A stretch of DNA of 19,728 bases from contig CAYJHQ010000043.1 of assembly GCA_964369775.1 (NCBI GenBank), positions 1 to 19,728 on the forward strand, in the 5' to 3' direction. The position numbers and the translations under genes were made by a program. The notes under the pieces are model-generated. The model was not told the origin of the DNA. It searched no databases and worked only from the letters and a program-made list of their open reading frames with translations. Origin of the DNA: CAUPWF01 sp964369775. Lineage in GTDB: Bacteria > Bacillota > Clostridia > Lachnospirales > Lachnospiraceae. Each line of letters opens with the position of its first letter. Position 1 is the first letter of the stretch. Of this stretch, positions 1-7,016 are shown piece after piece.

Positions 1-1254
1 GGAAGTAAAAGTGTATCGGTATCAGTAGCCGGTGCAGCAACACCAGCTCCAACACCAACACCGACACCGAGCACTCCAAGTGAGCAACCTGAGCAAGAGT
101 CGCCTGAGGAAGATGACGAAGAAGAGGAAGATGAGGAAGAAAAATCTTCAAATAACAATTTAGCGAGTTTAACTGTGTCGGAGGGAACTTTATCACCTGC
201 GTTTTCAGCAGGAGTAACAGAGTATCAGGTTAATGTAGTGGATGTAACAGCTGTTACTATTAACGCAAGTGCAGCAGATGCAAAGTCTACAGTATCTGGA
301 ACTGGTGAAAAAGCTTTAGTTGCAGGAGCCAATGAAGCGATTGTAACAGTTACAGCTGAGAATCAGTCAACAAAGAGCTATAAGATTGTAATTAACTTAG
401 AAGAAAAGCCGACAGTTTTTTCAAACTATGGAGATCAAGAGTTAGGCGTTGTTAAGAATACAGATGATGTAATGCCACCAGCTGGATTCGAAGTAACAAC
501 AACTATGTTAGGTGGAGAAGAAATCATAGCTTGGACAAATCCAGCAACAGCTCTTACAGTTGCCTATCTAATCAATGGAGAAGGTGTAGCTGATTTCTAT
601 GTAATAGATGGAGAGGAAATCACTTCAGTTTATAGAGCAACAGCTCTTTTAGGTTTGAACGTGATTATCCTAGATATTCCTGAAGAAGAGCAAACTAGAG
701 ATGGGTATGTGTATCAAGACATCACGGTAGACGGAGTTGAATTGAAAGGATGGGCATTTGAGGATCCAGCACTTGCAGATTATGTTCGTCTACAAGTGAT
801 AAATGAGCAAGGTCAACCAGTAGAGTATTTATACAGCATTTCAGGAAATACTATGATTATTGCGCCAGATTTAGTTCCTATGTCTCAAGAGATGTATGAT
901 ACGATGATGGCTGAAGAAGTGAATGAAGATGATTCAGAAGGAAAAATCGAGATACCGCAGCAGTGGGCTATTATAGGCGGAAGTGTTGCAGGAGGATTAT
1001 TATTACTACTTATCATTCTTACAGCAGTAACCGCATCGAAGAATAGCAAATATAAGAAGAGGCTTTCGGCACTGGCAAGTCAAATGCCAGGAACAAATAC
1101 CGAAGAAGAAAATGAAGATTTGACTAGTGAAACGGAAGAGGAAATTACTACTGACGAAGCAGATGAAGACGTATTTTTCTTTGATTCGGACATAGAAGAT
1201 GAAAATGAAAATGAAGAATATGAAGTTCTTTATGATGAAGATGATGAAGAATAA
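1..1254 (+). CDS. C-terminal part of a cell-surface protein with a cadherin-like beta-sandwich domain and membrane anchor (5' end outside window)
   Basis: The frame is open from base 1, so the true start lies upstream; an internal GTG at 175 is not a real start. The 417 visible codons read: a Ser/Val-rich tail of an upstream domain, a Pro-Thr linker (about residues 14-28), an acidic run of Asp/Glu (34-50), a cadherin-like beta-sandwich repeat (about 53-136, with the family's typical L-x-S-L-x-V-S-x-G-x-L-S-P-x-F opening), a beta-rich domain of unknown type (137-310), a transmembrane helix (about 322-345), a basic stop-transfer stretch (SKYKKR) and an intracellular tail almost entirely Asp/Glu. 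The topology is therefore outside-in with a cytoplasmic acidic tail. Proteins of this build are common on clostridial surfaces, some with cohesin or Ig-like domains upstream; what this one binds cannot be told. A strong terminator follows, so it ends its transcription unit. Confidence 0.85.
   Translation, partial: GSKSVSVSVAGAATPAPTPTPTPSTPSEQPEQESPEEDDEEEEDEEEKSSNNNLASLTVSEGTLSPAFSAGVTEYQVNVVDVTAVTINASAADAKSTVSGTGEKALVAGANEAIVTVTAENQSTKSYKIVINLEEKPTVFSNYGDQELGVVKNTDDVMPPAGFEVTTTMLGGEEIIAWTNPATALTVAYLINGEGVADFYVIDGEEITSVYRATALLGLNVIILDIPEEEQTRDGYVYQDITVDGVELKGWAFEDPALADYVRLQVINEQGQPVEYLYSISGNTMIIAPDLVPMSQEMYDTMMAEEVNEDDSEGKIEIPQQWAIIGGSVAGGLLLLLIILTAVTASKNSKYKKRLSALASQMPGTNTEEENEDLTSETEEEITTDEADEDVFFFDSDIEDENENEEYEVLYDEDDEE
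43..81 (+). repeat. Pro-Thr linker-encoding simple repeat
   Basis: Short repeated ACA-CCA/CCG codon pairs encode alternating Pro and Thr within the surface protein. It is a typical flexible extracellular interdomain linker and is followed at once by an Asp/Glu-rich stretch (about 103-142). Confidence 0.75.
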
Positions 1255-1270
1255 ATAGAAGAATAAAAAG

Positions 1271-1321
1271 CACCCAGTATATTTCAGTGAAATGAATTCA
1301 TAGAAATATGCTGGGTGTTTT
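1271..1321 (+). terminator. Rho-independent terminator of the surface-protein gene
   Basis: The arms CACCCAGTATATTTC (1271-1285) and GAAATATGCTGGGTG (1303-1317) pair over 15 positions with one G-U, around a 17-nt loop, and are followed by TTTT. It begins 17 bases after the stop codon and separates this gene from the EAL/GGDEF gene downstream. Confidence 0.85.
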
Positions 1322-1342
1322 CATTTATGAGATGTCTATTTC

Positions 1343-1372
1343 TTGACTTAGATTACCTAAGTATTATATGAT
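1343..1372 (+). promoter_or_regulatory. Putative sigma-A promoter of the EAL/GGDEF gene
   Basis: TTGACT (1343-1348) and TATGAT (1367-1372) are separated by 18 bp and lie about 50 bp upstream of the start codon, just after the preceding terminator. The match is good but no transcription start is known. Confidence 0.5.
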
Positions 1373-1423
1373 GATACGATAAGGTTAAAATTTGAAAAGA
1401 GATGGGAAAAGGATTGAAATAGA

Positions 1424-4093
1424 ATGAAACTGTCATATGATAATAGAGAATTTACAGTATTGTTACAACCAAAGTTTAGTACAAAGAAGCAAAGAATTGT
1501 AGGTGTAGAAGCACTGGCAAGGTGGGTGGATTCGGAAGGAAATATGATTTCCCCAAGTGAATTTATTATTCAATTTGAAGAAAATGGATTTATCGTTGAT
1601 CTCGATAGATATATGGTTGAACAAGCTTGTCAAATTCTAAAAGAATGGAATCAAAAGGGATATGCGAATATCCCAATTGCAGTTAACTTTTCACAGTTAA
1701 ATTTAAAAAATCCTAATTTTGTAGAAGAGATTTCTGCGATTGTGAAAAAACACGGTGTTCAGCAAGAGTGTATTCATATAGAGTTATCAGAAACTGTAAT
1801 GGTGGAGAATAAAGAGTTATTAGAGAATTTATTTGTTGAGTTAAGAGCTTCGGGCTTTAAAGTCTCGATAGATGATTTTGGATCTGGTCTTTCATCGTTA
1901 GGGGTGTTGAAAGATTTAAAAGTTGACATACTGAAACTGGATAAAAGTTTCTTTGGAAGCAATAAAGAGGTTTTGAGAGGGGATTTAGTAATTGAAGGAT
2001 TGATAAAGCTTGCTCAAAGTCTAAATATGTATGTGATAGCTGAAGGTGTGGAAAGTTTAGAACAAGTGGAATTCTTGCGTTCGATAGGTTGTGATGCTGT
2101 ACAAGGTTATTGTCATGCAAAACCTATGCTAGTAGAGGAGTTCGAGAAGAGATATAAAGAAGAATTGCGTGCAAAGGGGAATGAAAGAACAGAAGGTTCA
2201 CCATTGACTGTGATGCACAGACGAGGAAATAAAAAAGTAGATATAGCGATAAACATATTGGATTCATTGAAGGTTCCAGCGGCTATATTTTCATATAATT
2301 TGAATGAACATAAGTGTAACAAAATGGCTCTTCATATGTTTGAGATGGATTATGAGAATCAATGGGAGATGATGTTCTTTGAAATGTCCCCAGAGATGCA
2401 ACCAGATGGAACAGTATCAAAAGTTGCATCTAAAGAGTATTTAAATACAGCGATACGTGAAGGATATGTGAAATTTAATTGGATTTATGAAACTACGATA
2501 GGAAAAGAGATTCCTTGCGAAACTACAATCAATAAATTGTATATATTAGATGATTATGGTGAAGAGCTGTTTATTGCGATATTTAAAGATATGAGAGATC
2601 AATTGGCTGAGTTTGATGATAAACAAGAGAACACAGGATTCTTTTTTGATAGAATAACAGATAAGACTTTATTTAATATTGTAACGAGTCTTTCGAACGA
2701 ATGGTTTTTTAATTATGATATAGTGCAATCGACAATTCAATTTTTTGGTGAAGGTAATGATAAAATTGAGTTCCCTAGAGGAAAGCATCATTTTCCAGAT
2801 GCAAAATTAATGGAACAATTTGTGAATCGGGAAGACTTAAAGTTTATGTATAAACTTGTAGAAATAGTGAAAAAGGGGGTAGAGAAGTCTGTCGAAATTC
2901 GTCTAAATCACATGGATGGGGAAGTTTGTTATTATAGATTTATCTATAAAATCATCAAAAATGATTCAGGAATTCCAATCTATGCAGTTGGCAAGATATT
3001 TGATATAGATGAACAAAAAAAGTTGGAAGAGTTAGCTCAGAAAGATTTATTGACAAATTGTTATAATAAGATGTCAACGGAGAAGATTATAGAAGATATT
3101 CTTTATGAGAAGAGGGCGAGTTCCCATGCGCTATTTGTGGTAGATATCGATGACTTTAAAGCAATTAATGATAATCTAGGACATGCATTTGGAGATACAG
3201 TTCTAAAAGAAATTGCAACAAATCTACACTCACAATTTAGGGAGGGAGATATTGTTGGGAGGATTGGCGGTGATGAGTTCGTTGTATTCTTGGAAAATAT
3301 GGAGAATTTAAAAGCGCTTGAAGAAAAAGCAAAGGCAATCACAACCGCGTTTAAAAACACCTATACAGGAGAGACGAGAGATTATAAAGTGTCGGGAAGT
3401 GTGGGGATAGCATTATATCCACAGAATGGAAAAACATATACAGAGTTATTTGCATCAGCGGATAGGGCATTATATCAATCCAAGTTACAAGGTAAGGACC
3501 GATATTCTTTCTACTCAGAGGAGTTTAATGACGGAACGATGAGAAATTTAACATTACTAGAGAATGTAGGAAGGATTGCAGATTCTTATTTTGACGCAGA
3601 CTTCGTGTCAAATGTATTCGAACTTCTGTATGAAATGAAGAGTAAGGATACATCATTTGAACTAGTGCTCGAATTTATAGGGAAGTATCTAAAAGTAGAT
3701 AGATGTTTTATATTTGAAAGTTTAGATAAGGGAGAAAATTTTTCAGAGACAGGTGAGTGGTGTACAGATGCTGTCACACCACTACGTACGCATTTCCAGA
3801 ATGTTCCAAAAGAAGTAGTTGTAGAGTTTATAGAACTAATTGATAAGGGGGGAATATTCTATTGTAATGATTTTAGCACTTTGGCGTCAGAAGGCGCAAA
3901 GACCCTTATAACAGCAGCTGATATACAGTCGATTCTTTTATTGCAGACGAAAGATAAAGAGTTGAACTACACAAGGTTTTGTATTGGTTTTGGCGATTGT
4001 AAGGAAAAAAGAGTATGGACAGAGAAAGAAATTAATAGTATGAAATATATTTTAAAGATGATTTCTATTTTCATGCTTGTGTCTACGGATTAA
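1424..4093 (+). CDS. Bifunctional c-di-GMP turnover protein, EAL-PAS-PAS-GGDEF-GAF
   Basis: Soluble 889-aa protein with both c-di-GMP phosphodiesterase and diguanylate cyclase domains. The EAL domain comes first (about 1-240) and keeps the usual metal and substrate residues: E29 in EAL, N88, E120, D150-D151 in DDFGSG, K171, E207 and Q227 in QGY. Two PAS-like segments follow (about 275-395 and 420-535). The GGDEF domain (about 536-700) has an intact GGDEF at 615-619 and an RxxD inhibitory site, R606-E-G-D609. The last 190 residues look like a GAF domain, ending in a typical G-F-x-D/G-C-x-x-x-R-x-W-T stretch. Both catalytic halves look active by motif. EAL before GGDEF is the reverse of the common order. 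There is no membrane segment, so the sensed signal is probably cytoplasmic. A ribosome binding site (GGGAAAAGGA) precedes the ATG. The gene converges on a second GGDEF gene, suggesting a local c-di-GMP signalling pair. Confidence 0.9.
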   Translation: MKLSYDNREFTVLLQPKFSTKKQRIVGVEALARWVDSEGNMISPSEFIIQFEENGFIVDLDRYMVEQACQILKEWNQKGYANIPIAVNFSQLNLKNPNFVEEISAIVKKHGVQQECIHIELSETVMVENKELLENLFVELRASGFKVSIDDFGSGLSSLGVLKDLKVDILKLDKSFFGSNKEVLRGDLVIEGLIKLAQSLNMYVIAEGVESLEQVEFLRSIGCDAVQGYCHAKPMLVEEFEKRYKEELRAKGNERTEGSPLTVMHRRGNKKVDIAINILDSLKVPAAIFSYNLNEHKCNKMALHMFEMDYENQWEMMFFEMSPEMQPDGTVSKVASKEYLNTAIREGYVKFNWIYETTIGKEIPCETTINKLYILDDYGEELFIAIFKDMRDQLAEFDDKQENTGFFFDRITDKTLFNIVTSLSNEWFFNYDIVQSTIQFFGEGNDKIEFPRGKHHFPDAKLMEQFVNREDLKFMYKLVEIVKKGVEKSVEIRLNHMDGEVCYYRFIYKIIKNDSGIPIYAVGKIFDIDEQKKLEELAQKDLLTNCYNKMSTEKIIEDILYEKRASSHALFVVDIDDFKAINDNLGHAFGDTVLKEIATNLHSQFREGDIVGRIGGDEFVVFLENMENLKALEEKAKAITTAFKNTYTGETRDYKVSGSVGIALYPQNGKTYTELFASADRALYQSKLQGKDRYSFYSEEFNDGTMRNLTLLENVGRIADSYFDADFVSNVFELLYEMKSKDTSFELVLEFIGKYLKVDRCFIFESLDKGENFSETGEWCTDAVTPLRTHFQNVPKEVVVEFIELIDKGGIFYCNDFSTLASEGAKTLITAADIQSILLLQTKDKELNYTRFCIGFGDCKEKRVWTEKEINSMKYILKMISIFMLVSTD

Positions 4094-4110
4094 AGGGGAA
4101 ATTCATGAGA

Positions 4111-4160
4111 AATACAAGAAGGGATTAAAACACGATGGTGCTTTAATCCCTTCTTGTATT
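4111..4160. terminator. Bidirectional terminator between convergent c-di-GMP genes
   Basis: A perfect 19-bp inverted repeat (arms 4111-4129 and 4142-4160) surrounds a 12-nt loop. It lies just after the EAL/GGDEF stop at 4093, and its right arm contains the last codons and the stop of the minus-strand GGDEF gene. Each outgoing strand is moderately T-rich (TTCTTGTATT) rather than having a clean T run, so efficiency is uncertain, but position and length fit a shared terminator. Confidence 0.7.
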
Positions 4161-5315
4161 CAGTGTTTGATTATTTTCATAAAAAGCACGTTTATCAAGA
4201 TACATCTGATGATCAGCTTCTTTTTGAACAGTTTCCCAATCAGAAAGCGTAGTACCACTACAAGTAGCATATCCCATAGAAACGGATGCGGTTGGAATAG
4301 TGTCTTCGCAAATAGTGATCAGTTGTTTCTTTACTAATTCTATATATTGAACTACATTATTACCGTGCTTAACAGGAATAACAGTTGCAAATTCATCCCC
4401 ACCAATGCGATAAGGAATGCAATCTTCAAAACCTGGTACAACCAATGCTTTAGCACAAGCGCTTATATAAAAGTCACCGGCTTTATGACCTTGCTTATCG
4501 TTGACTGGCTTTAATCCATTCAAATCAGTGATAACAAGAACAACACCATTTAACGCCTTTCGCTGAATGCTATTACTGATATCCGTGTCAAAAGCATTAC
4601 GATTTTTAAGTTGTGTCAGTGAATCTGTATTGTAAATATCCTTAAAGTGAGGATTGGATATTCGGCGGAACAGAAAGTGCGCAACAAAGCCTGAGAGCGT
4701 ACAAAAGATGAAAATAGCTAATGTAGAACGGGTACGAATCAAATCATAGGCAGTTGCTTGGCTATCAGCGGGAAACTCAATGCCAAGGGCGGCAACTACG
4801 TCACCTTGATCATTATGTAGCGGATAGTAAGCTACATAGACATTGCCCCATTCTGTTTCGAGAATATCGTCAGGCATTACTACTTCTCCGCTTAAAGCGG
4901 AGAGGAGTGGCTCTTGGAACTCTGGCTCAATCAAGTCACCAACATTTCTAAAGTCATTATCCCTTTGAGGGAGTCCATCAATATGATAGATTAAGTCCCC
5001 ATTATCGTTTGTAGTTGCAGTATAAAGATACTTCGTTCCACTGATACTACGAGCTTCATTAAGCAAGTTATAGGCTTCAACATAAGCAGGACTTGTCATA
5101 TCTGCTTTTTCTTGAATGTCCGAAAAAACAGAATCATCAAGATGTTCGTCAACGTAGGACTTCAGTGCAGTGGCATTTCTATCGAGAACTTTAATCATCT
5201 CAGAGTAGCTCATAGAATAATCTAGAAAGAAAATTAAGATGCTACTAAGGGCGACTAAAATCACAATAAGAATCGTTACCTGAAAATCAACACGTTGCAA
5301 CAATTTTTTCTTCAT
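4143..5315 (-). CDS. Membrane diguanylate cyclase with extracytoplasmic sensor domain (GGDEF)
   Basis: 390-aa predicted diguanylate cyclase making c-di-GMP from two GTP. A first transmembrane helix (about 11-31) and a second (about 197-216) bracket an extracytoplasmic sensor of about 165 residues that resembles a Cache/PAS-like ligand-binding domain. The cytoplasmic GGDEF domain (about 225-380) keeps D264 and the GGDEF signature at 305-309. Aligned with the normal RxxD product-inhibition site, residues 296-299 read F-E-D-C, so the I-site is absent and feedback inhibition by c-di-GMP is not expected through this site. The start is supported by an AGGAAAGG ribosome binding site. A promoter is visible upstream and the gene ends inside a hairpin shared with the convergent gene. 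The ligand is unknown. Confidence 0.88.
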   Translation of the reverse strand: MKKKLLQRVDFQVTILIVILVALSSILIFFLDYSMSYSEMIKVLDRNATALKSYVDEHLDDSVFSDIQEKADMTSPAYVEAYNLLNEARSISGTKYLYTATTNDNGDLIYHIDGLPQRDNDFRNVGDLIEPEFQEPLLSALSGEVVMPDDILETEWGNVYVAYYPLHNDQGDVVAALGIEFPADSQATAYDLIRTRSTLAIFIFCTLSGFVAHFLFRRISNPHFKDIYNTDSLTQLKNRNAFDTDISNSIQRKALNGVVLVITDLNGLKPVNDKQGHKAGDFYISACAKALVVPGFEDCIPYRIGGDEFATVIPVKHGNNVVQYIELVKKQLITICEDTIPTASVSMGYATCSGTTLSDWETVQKEADHQMYLDKRAFYENNQTLNTRRD

Positions 5316-5649
5316 ATAAAGGCCTTTCCTAGAAATAGAATATTAACAAGTTGTACATATATTATAAGTTGTAGTTACTAATAAAACAAGGTTTCTTGTG
5401 AAAATAAAAGTGAAAGTAACAAAAAAGTCAAAGATATAAGTCGACAAATTCGGATAAAGATGACAATTTGCGAAAAATATTAAATTAATTGTAATTTTAT
5501 GTAAAAAATAAAATGTAATCAGAAAATTGTTGTTTTTTTATCTAAGATATGTTAATGTTTTTTCGTAAGAAACGCGAAGTAGCTTGATTATATTGTGTTT
5601 TATAGAATTCGCAACTAGTATGAACCAAGTATGAAAGGTGGTAAAAATT
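5316..5649. other. Divergent intergenic region, 334 bp, strongly AT-rich
   Basis: This is the only gene-free stretch over 300 bp. It contains the promoter of the minus-strand GGDEF gene (5361-5389) and the ribosome binding site AAAGGTGG of the SCP2 gene. A small AT-only inverted repeat (ATTTTAT ... ATAAAAT) occurs near 5495-5515. I could not find a convincing plus-strand promoter; the best -35-like element (TTGTTG at 5527) lacks a well-spaced -10. No c-di-GMP riboswitch, tRNA or small ORF with a ribosome binding site was recognised. Confidence 0.6.
5361..5389 (-). promoter_or_regulatory. Putative promoter of the membrane GGDEF gene
   Basis: On the minus strand TTGTTT (5389-5384) and TATAAT (5366-5361) are separated by exactly 17 bp and lie about 46 bp upstream of the start codon, consistent with a sigma-A promoter. 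Confidence 0.6.
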
Positions 5650-5985
5650 ATGACATACGAGGAAATTTTTGCAGAAGTAAAGAAATCAGTAAAAGATGCA
5701 GATGTGAGCGGTATAGATGAGCATTTAGCATATCAGTTTACGATTACAGGCGAAGGAGAAGGCAAGTTTTACGCAGAAGTAGACAATGGAGAATTAAAGA
5801 TTGAGCCATATGACTATGTCGGTTGTGACGCAGAGTTTGTGGCTGATTCTAAGACTTTGATAAATATGCTAAAGGGAAAGACAGACCCTGTTCTTGCGTT
5901 TACTATTGGCAAATTAAAGGTAAATGGAAGTGTAGAAAAAGCTTTGAAGTTAAAGGATTTTATTGTGAGTAATCAAAAAAAATAG
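5650..5985 (+). CDS. SCP2 sterol-binding-like domain protein (lipid/acyl carrier)
   Basis: Small single-domain protein of 111 aa. The fold signature is that of the SCP2 family: an N-terminal amphipathic helix, then strands around Y-Q-F-T-I-T-G-E-G-x-G-K-F-Y, then V-G-C-D-A-E-F-V-A-D-S-K-T-L-I-N-M-L-K-G-K-T-D-P with a final K-V-N-G-S-V-E-K-A-L-K-L helix. SCP2 domains hold lipids or acyl chains in a hydrophobic tunnel. An in-frame GTG exists at 5638, but the ribosome binding site AAAGGTGG (5634-5641) overlaps it and is correctly spaced (8 nt) from the ATG at 5650, so 5650 is chosen. It sits upstream of a hydrolase, a condensation-like enzyme, an ACP and an acyl ligase, suggesting it binds an intermediate or product of that pathway. 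A hairpin separates it from the next gene. Confidence 0.8.
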   Translation: MTYEEIFAEVKKSVKDADVSGIDEHLAYQFTITGEGEGKFYAEVDNGELKIEPYDYVGCDAEFVADSKTLINMLKGKTDPVLAFTIGKLKVNGSVEKALKLKDFIVSNQKK

Positions 5986-5995
5986 AGTTATATTA

Positions 5996-6024
5996 AGGGT
6001 GGTTAACATTGTGTTAAACACCCT
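5996..6024 (+). promoter_or_regulatory. Hairpin/palindrome between the SCP2 and hydrolase genes
   Basis: Arms AGGGTGGTTAACA (5996-6008) and TGTTAAACACCCT (6012-6024) pair at 12 of 13 positions around a TTG loop. No T run follows, so it does not look like a simple intrinsic terminator. It could be an mRNA processing or stability element giving different levels of SCP2 and the downstream enzymes, or a protein-binding palindrome. The function is not known. Confidence 0.5.
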
Positions 6025-6032
6025 AGACTATT

Positions 6033-7010
6033 GTGAGAGGGGGGCGGTTTGTTATTAAATTAGAATGGGTTTTGAAAATAGGAGGAGTGGCTACGATTTC
6101 CTATGCGGCAGTTACAAAATACTTCTTTAATCGTACAATGGTAAGGCAAAATGCAGTAACCGAGCGAACGATAAGGATGTCAGGCATTGACTGGAATCAA
6201 TATAGACCACTGTTAAAAGAAAATAAGGAATGGCTTTTAAAAAAGAAAAGAGATGTGATTACAATTACATCTAAAGATGGCCTAAAACTTCGAGGTTACT
6301 ATTTTGAAAATGAGGAAGAAAAAGATAAAAAAGAACAGAAGACCGTAATGCTTTTTCATGGATATACAAGTAAAAGTTTAATGGAGCACCCAACTATAGC
6401 GAGGTTTTACCATGAGCAAGGATACAATGTTTTTATGATGGACCATAGAGCTCATGGAGATAGTGAAGGAAAGTATATTGGATTTGGAACGTTAGACCGC
6501 CACGACGGGATGTCCTGGATTCGTTATCTCAATAATAGATTTAAAGAAAATCCACATGAGATTATATTACATGGAGGCTCTATGGGAGGAGCTACAGTTA
6601 CAATGATGAGTGGGCTTCAACTGCCTGAAAATGTTAAGGCAATTATCTCAGACTGCGCATTTACTAGCGGGTGGGAAGTTTTTGAGTTTGTGATTAAATC
6701 GATGTATCACGTTCCAGCATATCCGATACTTGCTTTAGCAGAAAAAATAGGAAAGTTAGAAGCAGGGTATAGCATTAGAACATGCAATGGGAAAGAAGAG
6801 GTTAAAAAAGCAAAAATCCCAATTTTATTTATACATGGGAGTGAAGATTCGTTCGTGCCTTGTAAGATGGTATATGAATTATATGAAAACTGTGCATCGC
6901 CTAAAGATATTCTAGTAGTAGAGGGAGCAGGACATGCAAACAGTATTTATCATGAACCAGAGAGATATCGAGCGAAAATCAAATCATTTTTAAAATCTAA
7001 AGGAGAGTAA
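6033..7010 (+). CDS. Alpha/beta hydrolase (serine hydrolase, probable esterase/thioesterase type) with N-terminal hydrophobic segment
   Basis: 325-aa alpha/beta hydrolase. The nucleophile elbow is G-G-S183-M-G-G, the oxyanion region H109-G110-Y, the acid D272 in H-G-S-E-D-S-F-V-P and the histidine H301 in G-A-G-H-A, so the triad looks intact. A hydrophobic N-terminal stretch (about 12-32) may tether it to the membrane. The start is uncertain: GTG at 6033 lacks an upstream ribosome binding site, whereas GAGAGGGGGG (6035-6044) would fit an unusual ATT start at 6054; no ATG/TTG is better placed. The stop region carries the ribosome binding site (GGAGAG) of the condensation-like gene 6 bases downstream, implying coupling. 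In this setting it may release or remodel an acyl product, but the substrate cannot be read from sequence. Confidence 0.85.
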   Translation: MRGGRFVIKLEWVLKIGGVATISYAAVTKYFFNRTMVRQNAVTERTIRMSGIDWNQYRPLLKENKEWLLKKKRDVITITSKDGLKLRGYYFENEEEKDKKEQKTVMLFHGYTSKSLMEHPTIARFYHEQGYNVFMMDHRAHGDSEGKYIGFGTLDRHDGMSWIRYLNNRFKENPHEIILHGGSMGGATVTMMSGLQLPENVKAIISDCAFTSGWEVFEFVIKSMYHVPAYPILALAEKIGKLEAGYSIRTCNGKEEVKKAKIPILFIHGSEDSFVPCKMVYELYENCASPKDILVVEGAGHANSIYHEPERYRAKIKSFLKSKGE

Positions 7011-7016
7011 CAAATT

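Noticed and set aside
175..1254. A separate gene starting at the GTG at 175
   Set aside because: The same frame is open without stop from base 1 and encodes a Pro-Thr linker and acidic stretch continuous with the domain; there is no ribosome binding site before 175.
4077..4337. Small plus-strand open frame overlapping the ends of both c-di-GMP genes
   Set aside because: It runs through the terminator hairpin and antisense to the cyclase gene, has no ribosome binding site and resembles no family.
5316..5649. c-di-GMP riboswitch upstream of the SCP2 gene or the cyclase
   Set aside because: No GEMM-type conserved core or tetraloop/receptor pattern is present; the region is simply AT-rich.
5996..6024. 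A Rex redox-repressor operator in the hairpin after SCP2
   Set aside because: The half-sites TTAACA/TGTTAA are in the opposite orientation to the Rex consensus TTGTTAA-N4-TTAACAA.
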